Assembly (NCBI GenBank): GCA_949358305.1
Contig: OX442317.1
Location: 10,544,186 to 10,608,185 of the forward strand
From: Strigamia acuminata
Taxonomy: Eukaryota > Arthropoda > Chilopoda > Geophilomorpha > Linotaeniidae
Length of the DNA: 64,000 nt
Reading direction: 5' to 3'
Of the stretch, positions 10,646-21,236 are shown one piece after another. The position numbers were made by a program, and so were the translations under genes. How positions within the stretch are numbered: position 1 is the stretch's first letter; each line of letters begins with the position of its first letter. The notes beneath the pieces are model-generated. The model was given only the letters and a program-made list of their open reading frames with translations. It was not told where the DNA came from and ran no database searches.

Positions 10646-13073
10646 CTGTATCGCATTCATTTTCATATTGGAAAATTATCACACATTTTCAAGATAGAAC
10701 AATCCCTATCCCTATCCTAATTCCTATGAACAACACATAGGAGAAAGTAGACTTTTCATTACACCCCATTTTATGTATCTATTTTGTAGCTCTTCAATTT
10801 AATTTGATCGATACGGTAATTCCCCCATTTTCCGATACATGGCATCAATTCATACTGACAACACTTGAACACAGAAAACCCAGTTGAGGTGGATGGCACA
10901 TTTTCTTGCCACAGGAACAATACCTACAGTAAATCTGGGACTATTAATTGAAAGCTGTAACCAAACCAAAACTGTTTCGGACAAACATTGAATACGGTAC
11001 AGTAGTTGTAATTGGCAGCTAAGTTACAAACAACATGAAATATGAAGCTGGTAGGACTTGACTTGATTATTGCTAGCAAACATCGTGGCAACCAAATTTT
11101 GTTGTTTAGTTTTATATTTATGAGCCAAGTTTGTGTTGATTTTCACAATTTTAGTTTTAGCAGTTACTGATACAACAAGTGGGCCAACAAAGTGCTAACT
11201 TTTGTTAGAAAATGCAACTTTCAAATTATTTTTATTTTGCATTTCATTTTTCAGTTTGATTTCTGAGGCTAAAGTCACATTTATCAGGAAAAAGTATGGC
11301 TTTAATAAGAAGTTCTAGGGCTATACCAGATTCTACATGATTCCATTTGGTCACTATCAATATTTAAAGTGCCTGAACGTCACAAAAGTGAGGTACCCAC
11401 TCTGTATATCAATATTATCAGATCCAATTGCTCGGTTCCAGCAAAACCCGAACGCGGGGCCCCAAAATGCAAATAAAAAAATTAAATAAAAAACAAAAAG
11501 TTTGAAACATTTTTGTATTTTTGCATACACGCAGGCGCGCAGAAGCTCAGGACTCGGTCGTGTGTTTGCACGCTTCGCACCGGCCTCGGGCCAGCTGTGA
11601 ATATTATTTCTTTATTTATTGTATCAAATTTTTAGACAAAGTTACATGTGTTGAAATATGAAATCAAGTTTCCACGATTGTATTATCAGTTATAAAAAAA
11701 AAAAATAATGCCAGTTTGTTTTCAAGACTGGTCAGCTGAGCCTTCCCTTGACCCCCCGCGAACCTAACCGTAGCCAATCTGAACCTTAAGTCCTAGATAA
11801 GTAGTGTTGATGAATGATCCGACCCGGGAAGGGAACAGGTGACCGCAGGTGACCGACCAGCATTGTGAGCCATTCCTGTTTCCTTTGATTGTGGCCTCTC
11901 TCTCTCTCTCTCTCCCTCTCCCTCTCCCGGGGTGGCTTTAGAGGATCGGAGGTCAATGGCAAGGAAATATTGTGGGCCCAAAATTAAAAATTTGTCGAAA
12001 TTTATTTTATAATCATCGCAAATAGTCGTGAGATTTTTGCCTTTTTTTTTGTTGCTATTTTTGTACGCGCCCCATTGTACGGTGTATTAAATTGGTCTTT
12101 TTTCATTTGCGACTTTATAGCTAAAAAAAAAACTCCAATTTTGGAAACATTGTGGAAAAATTCGATTACAAGATAAAACTTAATAAAGAAAAACAATAAC
12201 TTAATTGAATCTTCTTTTGCTATGGAAAGGCAAAGGATAAGTCATAAGCTTTAGACAATTTTAAGGAATATTAACCCTTGTTGGCTCAAAAATTAAAGTT
12301 TATTGATTTGGTCGACATATAACACCAATGTCTTATTTTCGGATGAAGACGATAGTCGGTGTTGTGCCCCACAAATTTCAGCGCTCTGTGCAGTAGCAGT
12401 GTTGCACCGCTCGATCTTAAGCTGGCCCTGGACAGGCCTGCAATAATCAAGCACATGTTAAATGCTATAAACTACAAATGAATAGTCTACGGATACTTTT
12501 TTAAATTTTGTTAATTGTTTTTCAAATTGCCCCTAAATTGTAGCATTTGGCTCGGTCTTTTCAGTGAATAAAATGTTTTGTGTATAAATTATTAGTTAGA
12601 CTGCACAGAAAGCCCAGCTGCAGGCAAGTAGCATGATCGGCACGAGCTATAAAAGAATCAATTTTTTCATGCTACGGGTAAGAACAGTATGCAGACTAAA
12701 ATGCTCCGTTGCTTGAGAAAACAAACAATCCAACAAGTTTTGGTAAAAAAAAAACATTAAAAAAGTTTTATTTACTTTTTTTAAATTAAGTGCCTTAAAA
12801 TACACCAGATGGTTCCTAGCGTAACTTATTTATTTTTCTTTATTCTTTTACCGGTGACTACAGGGCATTAAATCTATGATTAAACATTAAAAATTAAAAA
12901 TGCAAAACATTTCCCTGCTAGATTTGTATTGGTGAGTTGATATATTCCCACACAATTCGAGGTTGGGAAAATGCGCGAGGCTTTTAGCTTAATAGAAATA
13001 CAAAACTAGAAGTGGTTGAATTTAATACTGGCATTAACCTTTCAGTTACTAAAACAAAAAGACTTATGTAGCA
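10646..13073. other. Intergenic, TE-rich, no gene seen
   Basis: Contains a (CT)n tract at about 11898-11934 and a fragment of the Tc1-type family at 12500-12615. It probably includes the Ro60 3' untranslated region, since minus-strand AATAAA words occur near 12827-12840, about 240 bp past the stop codon. Confidence 0.5.
12500..12615. mobile_element. Fragment of the palindromic Tc1/mariner-type family
   Basis: Shares a long, nearly identical stretch (CCCCTAAATTGTAGCATTTG, then GGCTCGG and AATAAAATGTTTTGTGTATA) with both arms of the element at 13990-15150. It lacks the terminal GGCAAAAAGTATTC. Confidence 0.7.
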
Positions 13074-16000
13074 TTACCACACGCTTCTAGCAAACTGGTT
13101 GATAATTTTTGCAACATATCTGTCAAAGCCAGCAATGTCCAACATATTGTGATCTTCCGGAGATGCCAGATTGAAGCATTTAGTTGCAAGGCCACAAACC
13201 ACTAACCTGAAAAATGTTTCAACAACCATTTAGGATCATCACTATTCAATAAAAATTCAACAATTTACTTTGCTTGAGGTATATTCATGCTTTGTCTGTA
13301 CTGAAGTAATGCTTCAGTCGGATGAGTTTCGCTCGGTTTCGTCTGATTATCCGTACAGACTAAAAACACATCCACCGCTTTCTTGTTGTTTGTCGCCCAA
13401 ACAATAGGCTTGGCGCAGTTAACGGGCCCCATGGGAGTCTGCATCGATTTCCATTATATAATTACACTAACATTTTAAAAAGAATGTAAAATTGAAAATT
13501 ACTTCTCGCATGCACTTGGTGACTTCAGCGAGCAACATCTCCGAGTGTAGATTAATAGGAAGCATGTCGCAAGTGCTGAATGCCTGCAAATAAAATTGCA
13601 CTTTTTTAATATATTTTTTCCGTTAAAAAATGTTTACTTCAATATTTTCTCAAAAAATTGGTCTTTTATCCCATCCCCTTTTGCAGTCTAATTGTCCTAG
13701 AGCTAGAAATAACAAACGATTATTATAAGGATGTAATTTTAAGTTCAATTGAAGACACCTCAGTTTGAGGAGACTACCGGACCGCCTCGTTTATACGCTC
13801 GGGCGTTGAGTAGTATTTTTGAGCTGCCACCCGGCGCTTAATCGGGGCCGGGGCCAATTCCTTAAATCGCCGCTAATCGCTCGACTTCTAAACGAACCCG
13901 AGCGTTAAAACGAAGCAGTACGGTATTTGACAGGCAAAGGGATGTCATTCAAATTTACAAAGACCCAAATAATAAACTGATGGTGTGTACAACCCCCGGC
14001 AAAAAGTATTCAATCAGCCACCACATGATCTGATTCAAACTCAAAATCATTTTTTTTTTCCCAGTCTAAGTACTAATAATTAATACACAAAACATTTTAA
14101 TCACTGAAAAGACCAAGCCAAATGCTACAATTTAGGGGCAATTTGAAAAACATTAAACAAAGTTTAAAAAAAGTATTCGATCACAACAAAGCACAGAAAA
14201 TTTCGGAATTTTGAATTAATAATTAACGACAACTGTCTCCTCTTGTCTAAACTCAGTAGGGCTCATCCAATACACTGAGAAGAGATTTTCATGTTTGAAA
14301 AATTTAACAAACCCGTCTAAAGTTAAAGAGCTAACAAATATCTCAAAATCATCGATAATTAAGCTTTTATAACAAAATACCTCAAATAAATATTATGTAT
14401 AATAAAAGGAATTCAATAATATCCATGTATGCACTTGTTTCGCCAATATAAATCTTGCCGTTGGGAAATTACGATCAGTCAATACCACCAGGGCAATGTA
14501 TGGCACGTCGATACAACGCGACATGATCAAACGCGAACAAACGGATTTTAGTTTTAAATGTTTAATTTTCAATGATTTTGAGTCATTTGTTAGCTCTTTA
14601 ACTTTAGGCACGTTTGTTAAATTTTACAAACTTGAAATTTCTTCTCTGTGTATTGGATGAGCACAACTAACTTGTAAGTTTAGTGAAAGGGAGACAGTAT
14701 GGTCATTAATTATTAATTCAAAATTCTCTGTATTTGATCAGGGCTGGACTGGGAACAAATTTATGGCCGGGAAATCTGGGTGTCCGGGCCACAATTAATG
14801 AAGTCGGGACACGCCACAGCAGGCCGCGACAGGCCACAGCGGCCACGGGCCACCGGGAAACTCCCGGTAGCCCGCCGGGCCAGTCCAGCACTGTATTTGA
14901 TCGAATACAGCTATGTTGTGATCGACTACTTTTTCCCTCAAGGGTGTCAACAAAAATATCTCTAACTTTTTAAACTTTTGTTTAATTTTTTTCAAATTAC
15001 CCCTAAATTGTAGCATTTGGCTTGGTATTTTCAGTGAATAAAATGTTTTGTGTATAAATTATTACTTAAACTGCAAAAAAATGATTTCGAGTTCGGATTA
15101 GCTCATGTGGTGGCTGATGATCGTGATCGAATACTTTTTGTCCGGGCTTGTAGTATTAGTTATGCCATGTATACGGTATACTTGTAATTTTTGTACGGTA
15201 TTATATTCCTGATAGAGGCTGAGTGAATCATCCATCTCTCGTTTGCCTTTCGCAGTTTGTTAAAGTTGTGTGTCAGAACTAAGTTGCACCATGATAGTTG
15301 CAGACCTACCAACATGCCTCTCCCTTCATTAGGTTTCAATTCCAGGAATGGAATTTACCAATCCACGTAAACAACATTAACAAACATTGACACGCACAAC
15401 TGGAAATGATAACTTACCACAACTTGGACCATTCCGTTGGGTTCGGCATTCAGCAATCCCAACGTCAAAAGCGCCACAGCAACGGCCGGAGTTAGCTGCG
15501 GACAGCCGGGAATTTTGCTGTGGGCCATTGGATTGCGCACATCGACAGCTATAAGAAATCTTTTTCCAGTCGGGGGAATATTCTACGAGAACAATTAGAA
15601 ACAATTAGAAAAATTACAATGCTTCGTCAAAAGTATAGTTATAGTTAGTACACATTACTCAAATTACTTTGAATGATTTAACGAACAGGTTGTGCAGCGC
15701 CTCCATGACCCCTGGCAGGGGTCTGTATTTAGCTGGTCGGCCGCTCGGCGATTTCCCACATTCCTCGTATTTCTTCATCGCTAGATACACGTCGACCGGA
15801 TGCAGTTTGAGTCTGGGATTGGCCGTTTCGGAGTTGAGCTGCTCGATAACAAGAGGCACCATCGGACCACTCAGACGTAAATAACCGAATTGACAAAGTT
15901 TGGGAAGGTACTGCAGCAGCACATTGACCGGAACCAGCCCAACAAGTGTTGTCCAAACCTAAAAACGGATATGTTTTAATATATGCAGATGCACCTCTAA

Positions 16001-17622
16001 ATGATGGAGGGGAGAGAGGAAGGGGGGGGGGGGGGCACAATTATCGCAAAACTAAAGAAATCGCAAAGGTCAGCAATCGCAAAAGTCGCGATTAGGATAC
16101 TGAATTCAATGCATTATACTGCCAAATGTCTCTTTCGAGAATCCAAAAATCAGTAGTGTGATACATTACATCGCGAATCGATGTAACTCGTTACTTTTAT
16201 TTTAATCTGTCTGTCATTTTGCGATGCTATTACCTTTAATTTTAAGTATTATTTAAATCTGCAGTTTTTGATTAAAAGTAATTTTATTGCGAAATCATTC
16301 CATCGTGACAAACTGTGCCAAATTTCCCATTGATTAACATAGACAACGTGTCACTAATCAGAAAGCGCGAAATTTAAAGTGTTGTTTAAATTTTGCGGTT
16401 TTTGAAATGACTGGATAAAACAAATAAATTGTGAAATTTAAATTAAATCGTTTGCTTTCTTTCGCGATATCTTTCTTTTTTAATGAATTTATACGTAAGC
16501 GAAATTGTCAATGTTACGAAATAATTTGCAAAGCACATCAATTGAACGGTCTTAATCTATTTGCTCACACAATTGGCATTTGCGTAGTACTGTATACGGT
16601 ATATAAAAATCGGTAAAACTCATAAATGTTTTGTACGAGGATGCGAGAAAATATTTTGGCAACGTACCGATAACTAATCTCGAATCACAAAAGTGACAAT
16701 TTCACCTTTCAATTTGCAATTAGAATAAATATAAAAGAAAAAACGATTTTTCGGTTTAATTAAACTTGAGAAGAGCACTCACTTCTTTCGACTTAATAAA
16801 ATGTGAGGGCACATGCTCAAAGTGAAAACCATGATTCTCGATAAGTCTAGCGGCCAACTGCTCATCTTTGGTGTGTTTAAGTTCTTCGACTGCCGCGAGG
16901 TAACGAAGAACGCTGCACAGCTCGGTCGACGTATTTTCATCGGTCAAAGATTTTCTGGCCGCATCTAGCCCTTTGCTTAAATATTTGGCAATTAGTTGGC
17001 TTCCTAATCGTCAAGTGCAAAATAGCAAATTAGCAAATTAGTAGAAAACACAACAAACTCATTTCTACTAACAAGTAAGTTAAGTAGTCATACTACCTGT
17101 GTTATTTGGTTTGAGGTGAGCGAGTCTCATCAAATCCTTGTGGGTCCAATGGCATCTGGACACGTACCTAGTGACCATTTCGGCAAGTCGGTTAGGGTCC
17201 TGCAAGTTGTACCAGTGCGAAACGGCTCTCCGTTGCGCTTTACCCCAACCCGTCGTGGGTTTGCTCAGCGCTTCCGAATAGTGAACGAAGAGAAACAGAT
17301 CACGCGGTAACTGACACATCTCCTGGATGACGGCGTACGCGGCCAGCTTCGTGCGCGGTTCGCTGCTCCGCGCGCACAGGGCCAGTGCAAAAAGTCCAGT
17401 GTCGTCGCGAGTACCTGATTTCTGTCTGTGAAAGTGCACAATGGTGTTGACAGCTTCGTCGCCCAAATTGTCGCGTATTAATTCGTCCAACGACGGAACT
17501 CTGTCCTTGCTTAGCTGCCTGTTGTTGCAGCCCGGTTGATAGCAGCCGCTCTCTTGCCCGGTCAGAAGAAAGCGACATAGTTTGGCCACGCTAACGTTCG
17601 TTGTTCCTTCTCCGCTCGCCAT
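13074..17622 (-). CDS. RO60: Ro60 (TROVE domain; 60-kDa SS-A/Ro ribonucleoprotein)
   Basis: Seven exons, all phase-consistent: 17622-17097, 17003-16783, 15958-15668, 15582-15418, 13583-13503, 13438-13269 and 13206-13074, giving 528 aa (human 538). Known role: a ring-shaped HEAT-repeat protein that binds Y RNAs and misfolded small RNAs. Seen in the TROVE part: DLMRLAHLKPNNT, RYLAAVEELKHTKDEQ, LENHGFHFEHVPSHFIKSKE-like text, NVLLQYLPKLCQFGYL and PTGKRFLIAVDV. The vWA-like part ends CTDNQTKP, VVCGLATK and HNMLDIAGFD. The MIDAS loop is not canonical: after D360 the usual DxSxS reads DVRNP, and the later Thr position also looks lost. Intron 4 (13584-15417) carries a palindromic transposon. It faces SURF6 head to head. 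Identification is secure; whether metal binding survives is not. Confidence 0.93.
13750..13925. repeat. GC-rich hairpin-like repeat in Ro60 intron 4
   Basis: Imperfect inverted words (CTCGTTTATACGCTCGGGCG near the left, AACGAACCCGAGCGTTAAAACG near the right, with about 70 bp between). They resemble the CCCCGGCGTTTATTCGAGGC vocabulary at 54-57 kb. A remnant of a related family is possible. Confidence 0.4.
13990..15150. mobile_element. Palindromic Tc1/mariner-type non-autonomous element
   Basis: Flanked by TA on both sides (13988-13989 and 15151-15152). Ends are inverted: CAACCCCCGGCAAAAAGTAT on the left, and ATACTTTTTGTCCGGGCTTG on the right. The arms (about 13990-14345 and 14565-15150) match each other almost throughout, including a TTTAGGGGCAATTTGAAAAA block, so the single strand would fold into a long hairpin. 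No transposase frame is present. It lies wholly within Ro60 intron 4. Confidence 0.85.
14739..14893. mobile_element. hAT-type MITE, 155 bp, nested
   Basis: Inverted ends CAGGGCTGGACTGG and CCAGTCCAGCACTG, bounded by a perfect 8-bp duplication TATTTGAT (14731-14738 and 14894-14901). It sits inside the right arm of the palindromic Tc1-type element and is therefore younger than it. The interior is GC-rich with repeated CCACAGC/GGCCAC words. Confidence 0.9.
16020..16036. repeat. Poly(G) tract
   Basis: A run of about 14 G in Ro60 intron 2. Confidence 0.9.
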
Positions 17623-18644
17623 ATTTTAGTTTCTCTATGGAATTCAAAATGAAAATAAACAAACATTTTTAATCCATACATTTGAAATTTGACCATTTTG
17701 AAAAAAGCTGTGACCGCTTTTATCATCAACAAATGTTTCTTAAATTTTACCCAAATTTTTGAAAAATAAAGCAAATTTTTCAAAATCTCACTCGGACAGT
17801 CAAAATTCCAATGTAATTTTCTACACACGGGTTTTTTTTTTGTTCAAAACTCGATTTCCAAACCAGTTAAACCCCAACCAAGTCTGGAAAATAAACTGTT
17901 TAATATTGCACATCATTTTTTTTTCATTCTCTTTTAACATCCGTCTAATAAAATATCAGATAAATATATCAAGTTACTGTTCATGAGAAAAACATGAGCA
18001 CACAATGCGAAGCAAACATTAGCAAACATTGGCCCGCACAGACCACTGCAGCAGAATTGCACACACGCAATCGAATGCGGTGAAGTTATAGAGTAAAGTT
18101 TGTTCATTTCTTGTTTATCTTGTGAATAGATCTGTGTTTACATCTGTTATTAAAAGTGCTGGTTTACCCCCACAAACTTGCTCGCTTTCTTCCTACTTCT
18201 GTTCTTGCAGAGGTGTTAAAATCTAAAAATAGCAATTTTAAAAATTTCAACTCTAAAAGTTGTATTATTAGGGATACAAATGATGCGAAATTATCTTGGA
18301 CGAAAATGTACCTGAAATTAGTACGCAATCAGCCGATCTGTTGTTGTAAACACTAAAATTCCAGCGACACAGACAACAAATGGCCGCAACATACCCAACC
18401 TAGGGTGAAATAGGCCAATCTTGAGCCCATGCAAAATGGTAGGAAGGTTTCAAACATTTAACACTGGGTGACGCTGAAAATTAAAAGTTATTCTAAACAA
18501 TTATTCATTATATACGGTAAATTTTTAATTGTATACGCTTAAATCAAGAATATAAATATTTAAAATTATACGAAATTGTTTTCGTTTAAAGAAAAAAGTA
18601 ACCACCGCTTTCAGTTTATTTGATTTCCGGTTCCTTTTGTAAAG
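17623..18644. promoter_or_regulatory. Shared intergenic region between Ro60 and SURF6
   Basis: 1,022 bp between two divergent start codons, so both promoters presumably lie here. It is AT-rich with no open gene. The SURF6 start is embedded in AAGATGGCGTCC, a YY1-like word often seen at starts of growth-related genes. No TATA box stands out. Confidence 0.55.
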
Positions 18645-19861
18645 ATGGCGTCCACCTCCGACAGCATGGACCTAAAGTCGATTATTTCGTGCGAAAATGA
18701 ATACATTAAAAACTTGGTTGACACAATTTTACCGCAATATTATTTTCAATCTGACACTTGCGAAGAAATTGTATTAAAATATCACAAAAGAGCGTGTAAC
18801 GAATCAAAACGTAAGTTGTGCAAAAAAATTAATAAAAAAACATCTCATTTAAAAATCTTATTTTTACAGGGTTGAAGAGGAAGAAGAATTGTTCCGTTTT
18901 AAATCCGTACAAAAGGATGAAGCTTAATCCCGATGACCAATTAACCGTAACTCAAATGCAGAAAGAATTAGCGGAAGCAGGTGACTTGACACAAACATGT
19001 TTTATTTAAGAATGTTCTAATTTTAATTAATTAAAAAATTTTAATTAGAATTTAACGAGTATCAGGTGGAAAACAAAAATTTGTCTAATGAAGGAGCCGA
19101 CAGAAAAACGTTACTAAAGAAATTACGTACCAAAGTTGAGTCACTAAAAGGTAAAAATGGCCATTTGTATTTTATTTTATTTTATTTTATGCCATCAAAA
19201 TTTAATTGTTATTATTTTTACAAATTTAGGGAACAGAAGGGACTCGCCAGAATGGCGATTGAAACAGAAAGAAAAACGACGATTGAGTAAATTAAAATTT
19301 AAAGAGAAGAAAAAAGCGCAGAAAAAGATGAAGAACGTAACGAAAGAGTCGGGCTGCGAAAACAAGGATTCGCCGAAGGCCGAGACTAAAGCGAAGCGCA
19401 CAAAACCTTTCTTTAACGACGGGGAAAATATGGTGTTTAGCAAATTTGACTTTTCGGAGACCGGGTTGAAGGAAAGGAAGAAAAAAATGCCAGGATCGAA
19501 GGATTACGCGCAGCTGCTGCAGAGGATTGAGAAAAAGGAATCGAAAGTGAAAGAATTGGAAGTGAAAGATCCGGAAAAGGCGAGCTTGGTGAAGGAAAAA
19601 GAAACATGGATGAAGGTTCTGCAGAAGGCGGAAGGAATCAAGGTTAAGGACAACCCGGAACAGCTGAAGCGAGCGTTGAAGAAGAAGGAATTGAGGGTGA
19701 AAAAGAGCAAGAAGGACTGGGATTCCAGAGAGGAGCAGGTGAAGGAGAAAATTGAAAAGCGACAGAAGAAGAGGAAAGATAACATTACGGCTAAACGAGA
19801 CTCCAAAGTTAAAAAGAAGATCAAGAGGGCTATGAAGAAGGGACGATATATTCCAGTGTAA
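18645..19861 (+). CDS. SURF6: SURF6 (nucleolar ribosome-biogenesis protein)
   Basis: Four exons in phase: 18645-18810, 18870-18980, 19049-19150 and 19230-19861, giving 336 aa. The large last exon holds the SURF6 signature: MVFSKFDFSETGLKERKKK, KDYAQLLQRIEKKESKVKEL, TWMKVLQKAEGIKVKDNPEQ and a very basic C-terminal helix ending IKRAMKKGRYIPV. Known role: a nucleolar RNA-binding factor needed for rRNA processing and large-subunit assembly (yeast Rrp14). The N-terminal exons (LKRKKNCSVLNPYKRMKLNP; KTLLKKLRTKVESLK) fit the less conserved half. A polyadenylation signal AATAAA lies at 19876-19881, only 15 bp past the stop, so the 3' UTR is probably short. Confidence 0.93.
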
Positions 19862-19875
19862 AATCTTATTAACTC

Positions 19876-19881
19876 AATAAA
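19876..19881 (+). promoter_or_regulatory. Polyadenylation signal of SURF6
   Basis: AATAAA 15 bp after the SURF6 stop codon. Confidence 0.7.
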
Positions 19882-21236
19882 AGAAAGCATTTCACTGGAC
19901 TAACATATTCATTTGTGCGCAGCACTCAGCAGTTGCCAGTTGTTGGAGAGCGATTTTGCATTTCTCTTACGTAATTTAATTTAATATCGCCGGAAGTGCT
20001 ACGAATTAATTTTTCTGCTTTTTGTTCAGCCTCCAACTTGCTCGTCTTGGTTTTCCATTTAATATTATTCAGGATATGGTTTCCAACTGTTCACGTGTTT
20101 CCTGTTTTTTTTTTTCCTTCCCGTTTTACTCATTTCATGGCAGAAATGAAACACAATTTTTGCCATCAAAACAACTGAGCTTACTTGTTATTAGGAGGCG
20201 ATAGCAGCCAGGTTTCTGGGCGAACCAGTTGCTGCAAGTGTGATTCAAGTTGAAACAACAATTGTTTTTCTTACAAGTTAGTAAGTAATCGACGGAATCT
20301 TGTAAATCTACGATATACAGTAGAAGTGTGTAGTGATTCGGAACAAGCTTGGGACGGTATGGGGGAAGAGATTATCTGCGAAAACCATCGTCAACTCATG
20401 AATTTAATTATTTTTCGTCAACACAAGCTTTCTAGAGTTTCTAAATTTATTGCAGCCTTCTAAACAACTTTGATGTCTAAAATGTGCGTTTGGACTGATT
20501 TAAATGATATAAAATGGTATAAAATCGTTATAGAGTTGTTAATTTTTCATCCGTTTGCTTTTGTAAATTTTCTGCAATGTCGTTTACTTAAGACACATTC
20601 ATTCTGGTTGAAGAAAAATGGTTCAATACGACTTCCTTAGCTTAGGTAGAGGGATAGTTGCGCATGCGCGCACCGGATGGTTGCTCCAGACCTCACTAGT
20701 TGTCGCTTCCGTAGCTTTATTCTGCTAATACACGCATATAGCGAGCGAGGCCAGACTTATTTTTTTCGTATTTATCTCGGTGAGCTTTACTCGTCGACTG
20801 GTATTGCTATCTTCGTTTCAAATCACTTCAAAAAAACTACAAAATATGCCAAACTGTTGAACGTTCCGTGTATTTCTACGTGCGTAGGTATAAAGCGATT
20901 ATTTTTTTTTCCGTACCAGTACCCGTACCCGTGTTCGCTGAAATTGATCTTTACGATTTCTGTCTATTTTTAAATCCGAGCTTTTCGAAGAAAAAGCTTT
21001 AGATGAGCAGAATGTGAAATATTTGTTTAATTTTCAGTGACGTGTTTGTATTTTTCAGATCTGCTTTCATCAGAAACAGAAACAAACCGGATTCGGGTTG
21101 GTCAATACTCAATAGGAAAGAAAGATCGGTTTGAATTTCGTAAATTGAATTGTAAATTGAATTGTAAATTGTATTAATGGTAGGTATTAATGGTATTGAT
21201 TAAGTGTTGATTTTAAGTGATTTGATTTGATTGTAG
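19882..21236. other. Intergenic / 5' region of HMG-CoA synthase
   Basis: No coding exon found. A splice acceptor (TTGATTGTAG) directly abuts the HMG-CoA synthase ATG, so at least one non-coding 5' exon and the promoter should lie in or upstream of this stretch. Confidence 0.55.

Noticed and set aside
19504-19890. 128-codon minus-strand frame
   Set aside because: Shadow of the Lys/Glu-rich last exon of SURF6.
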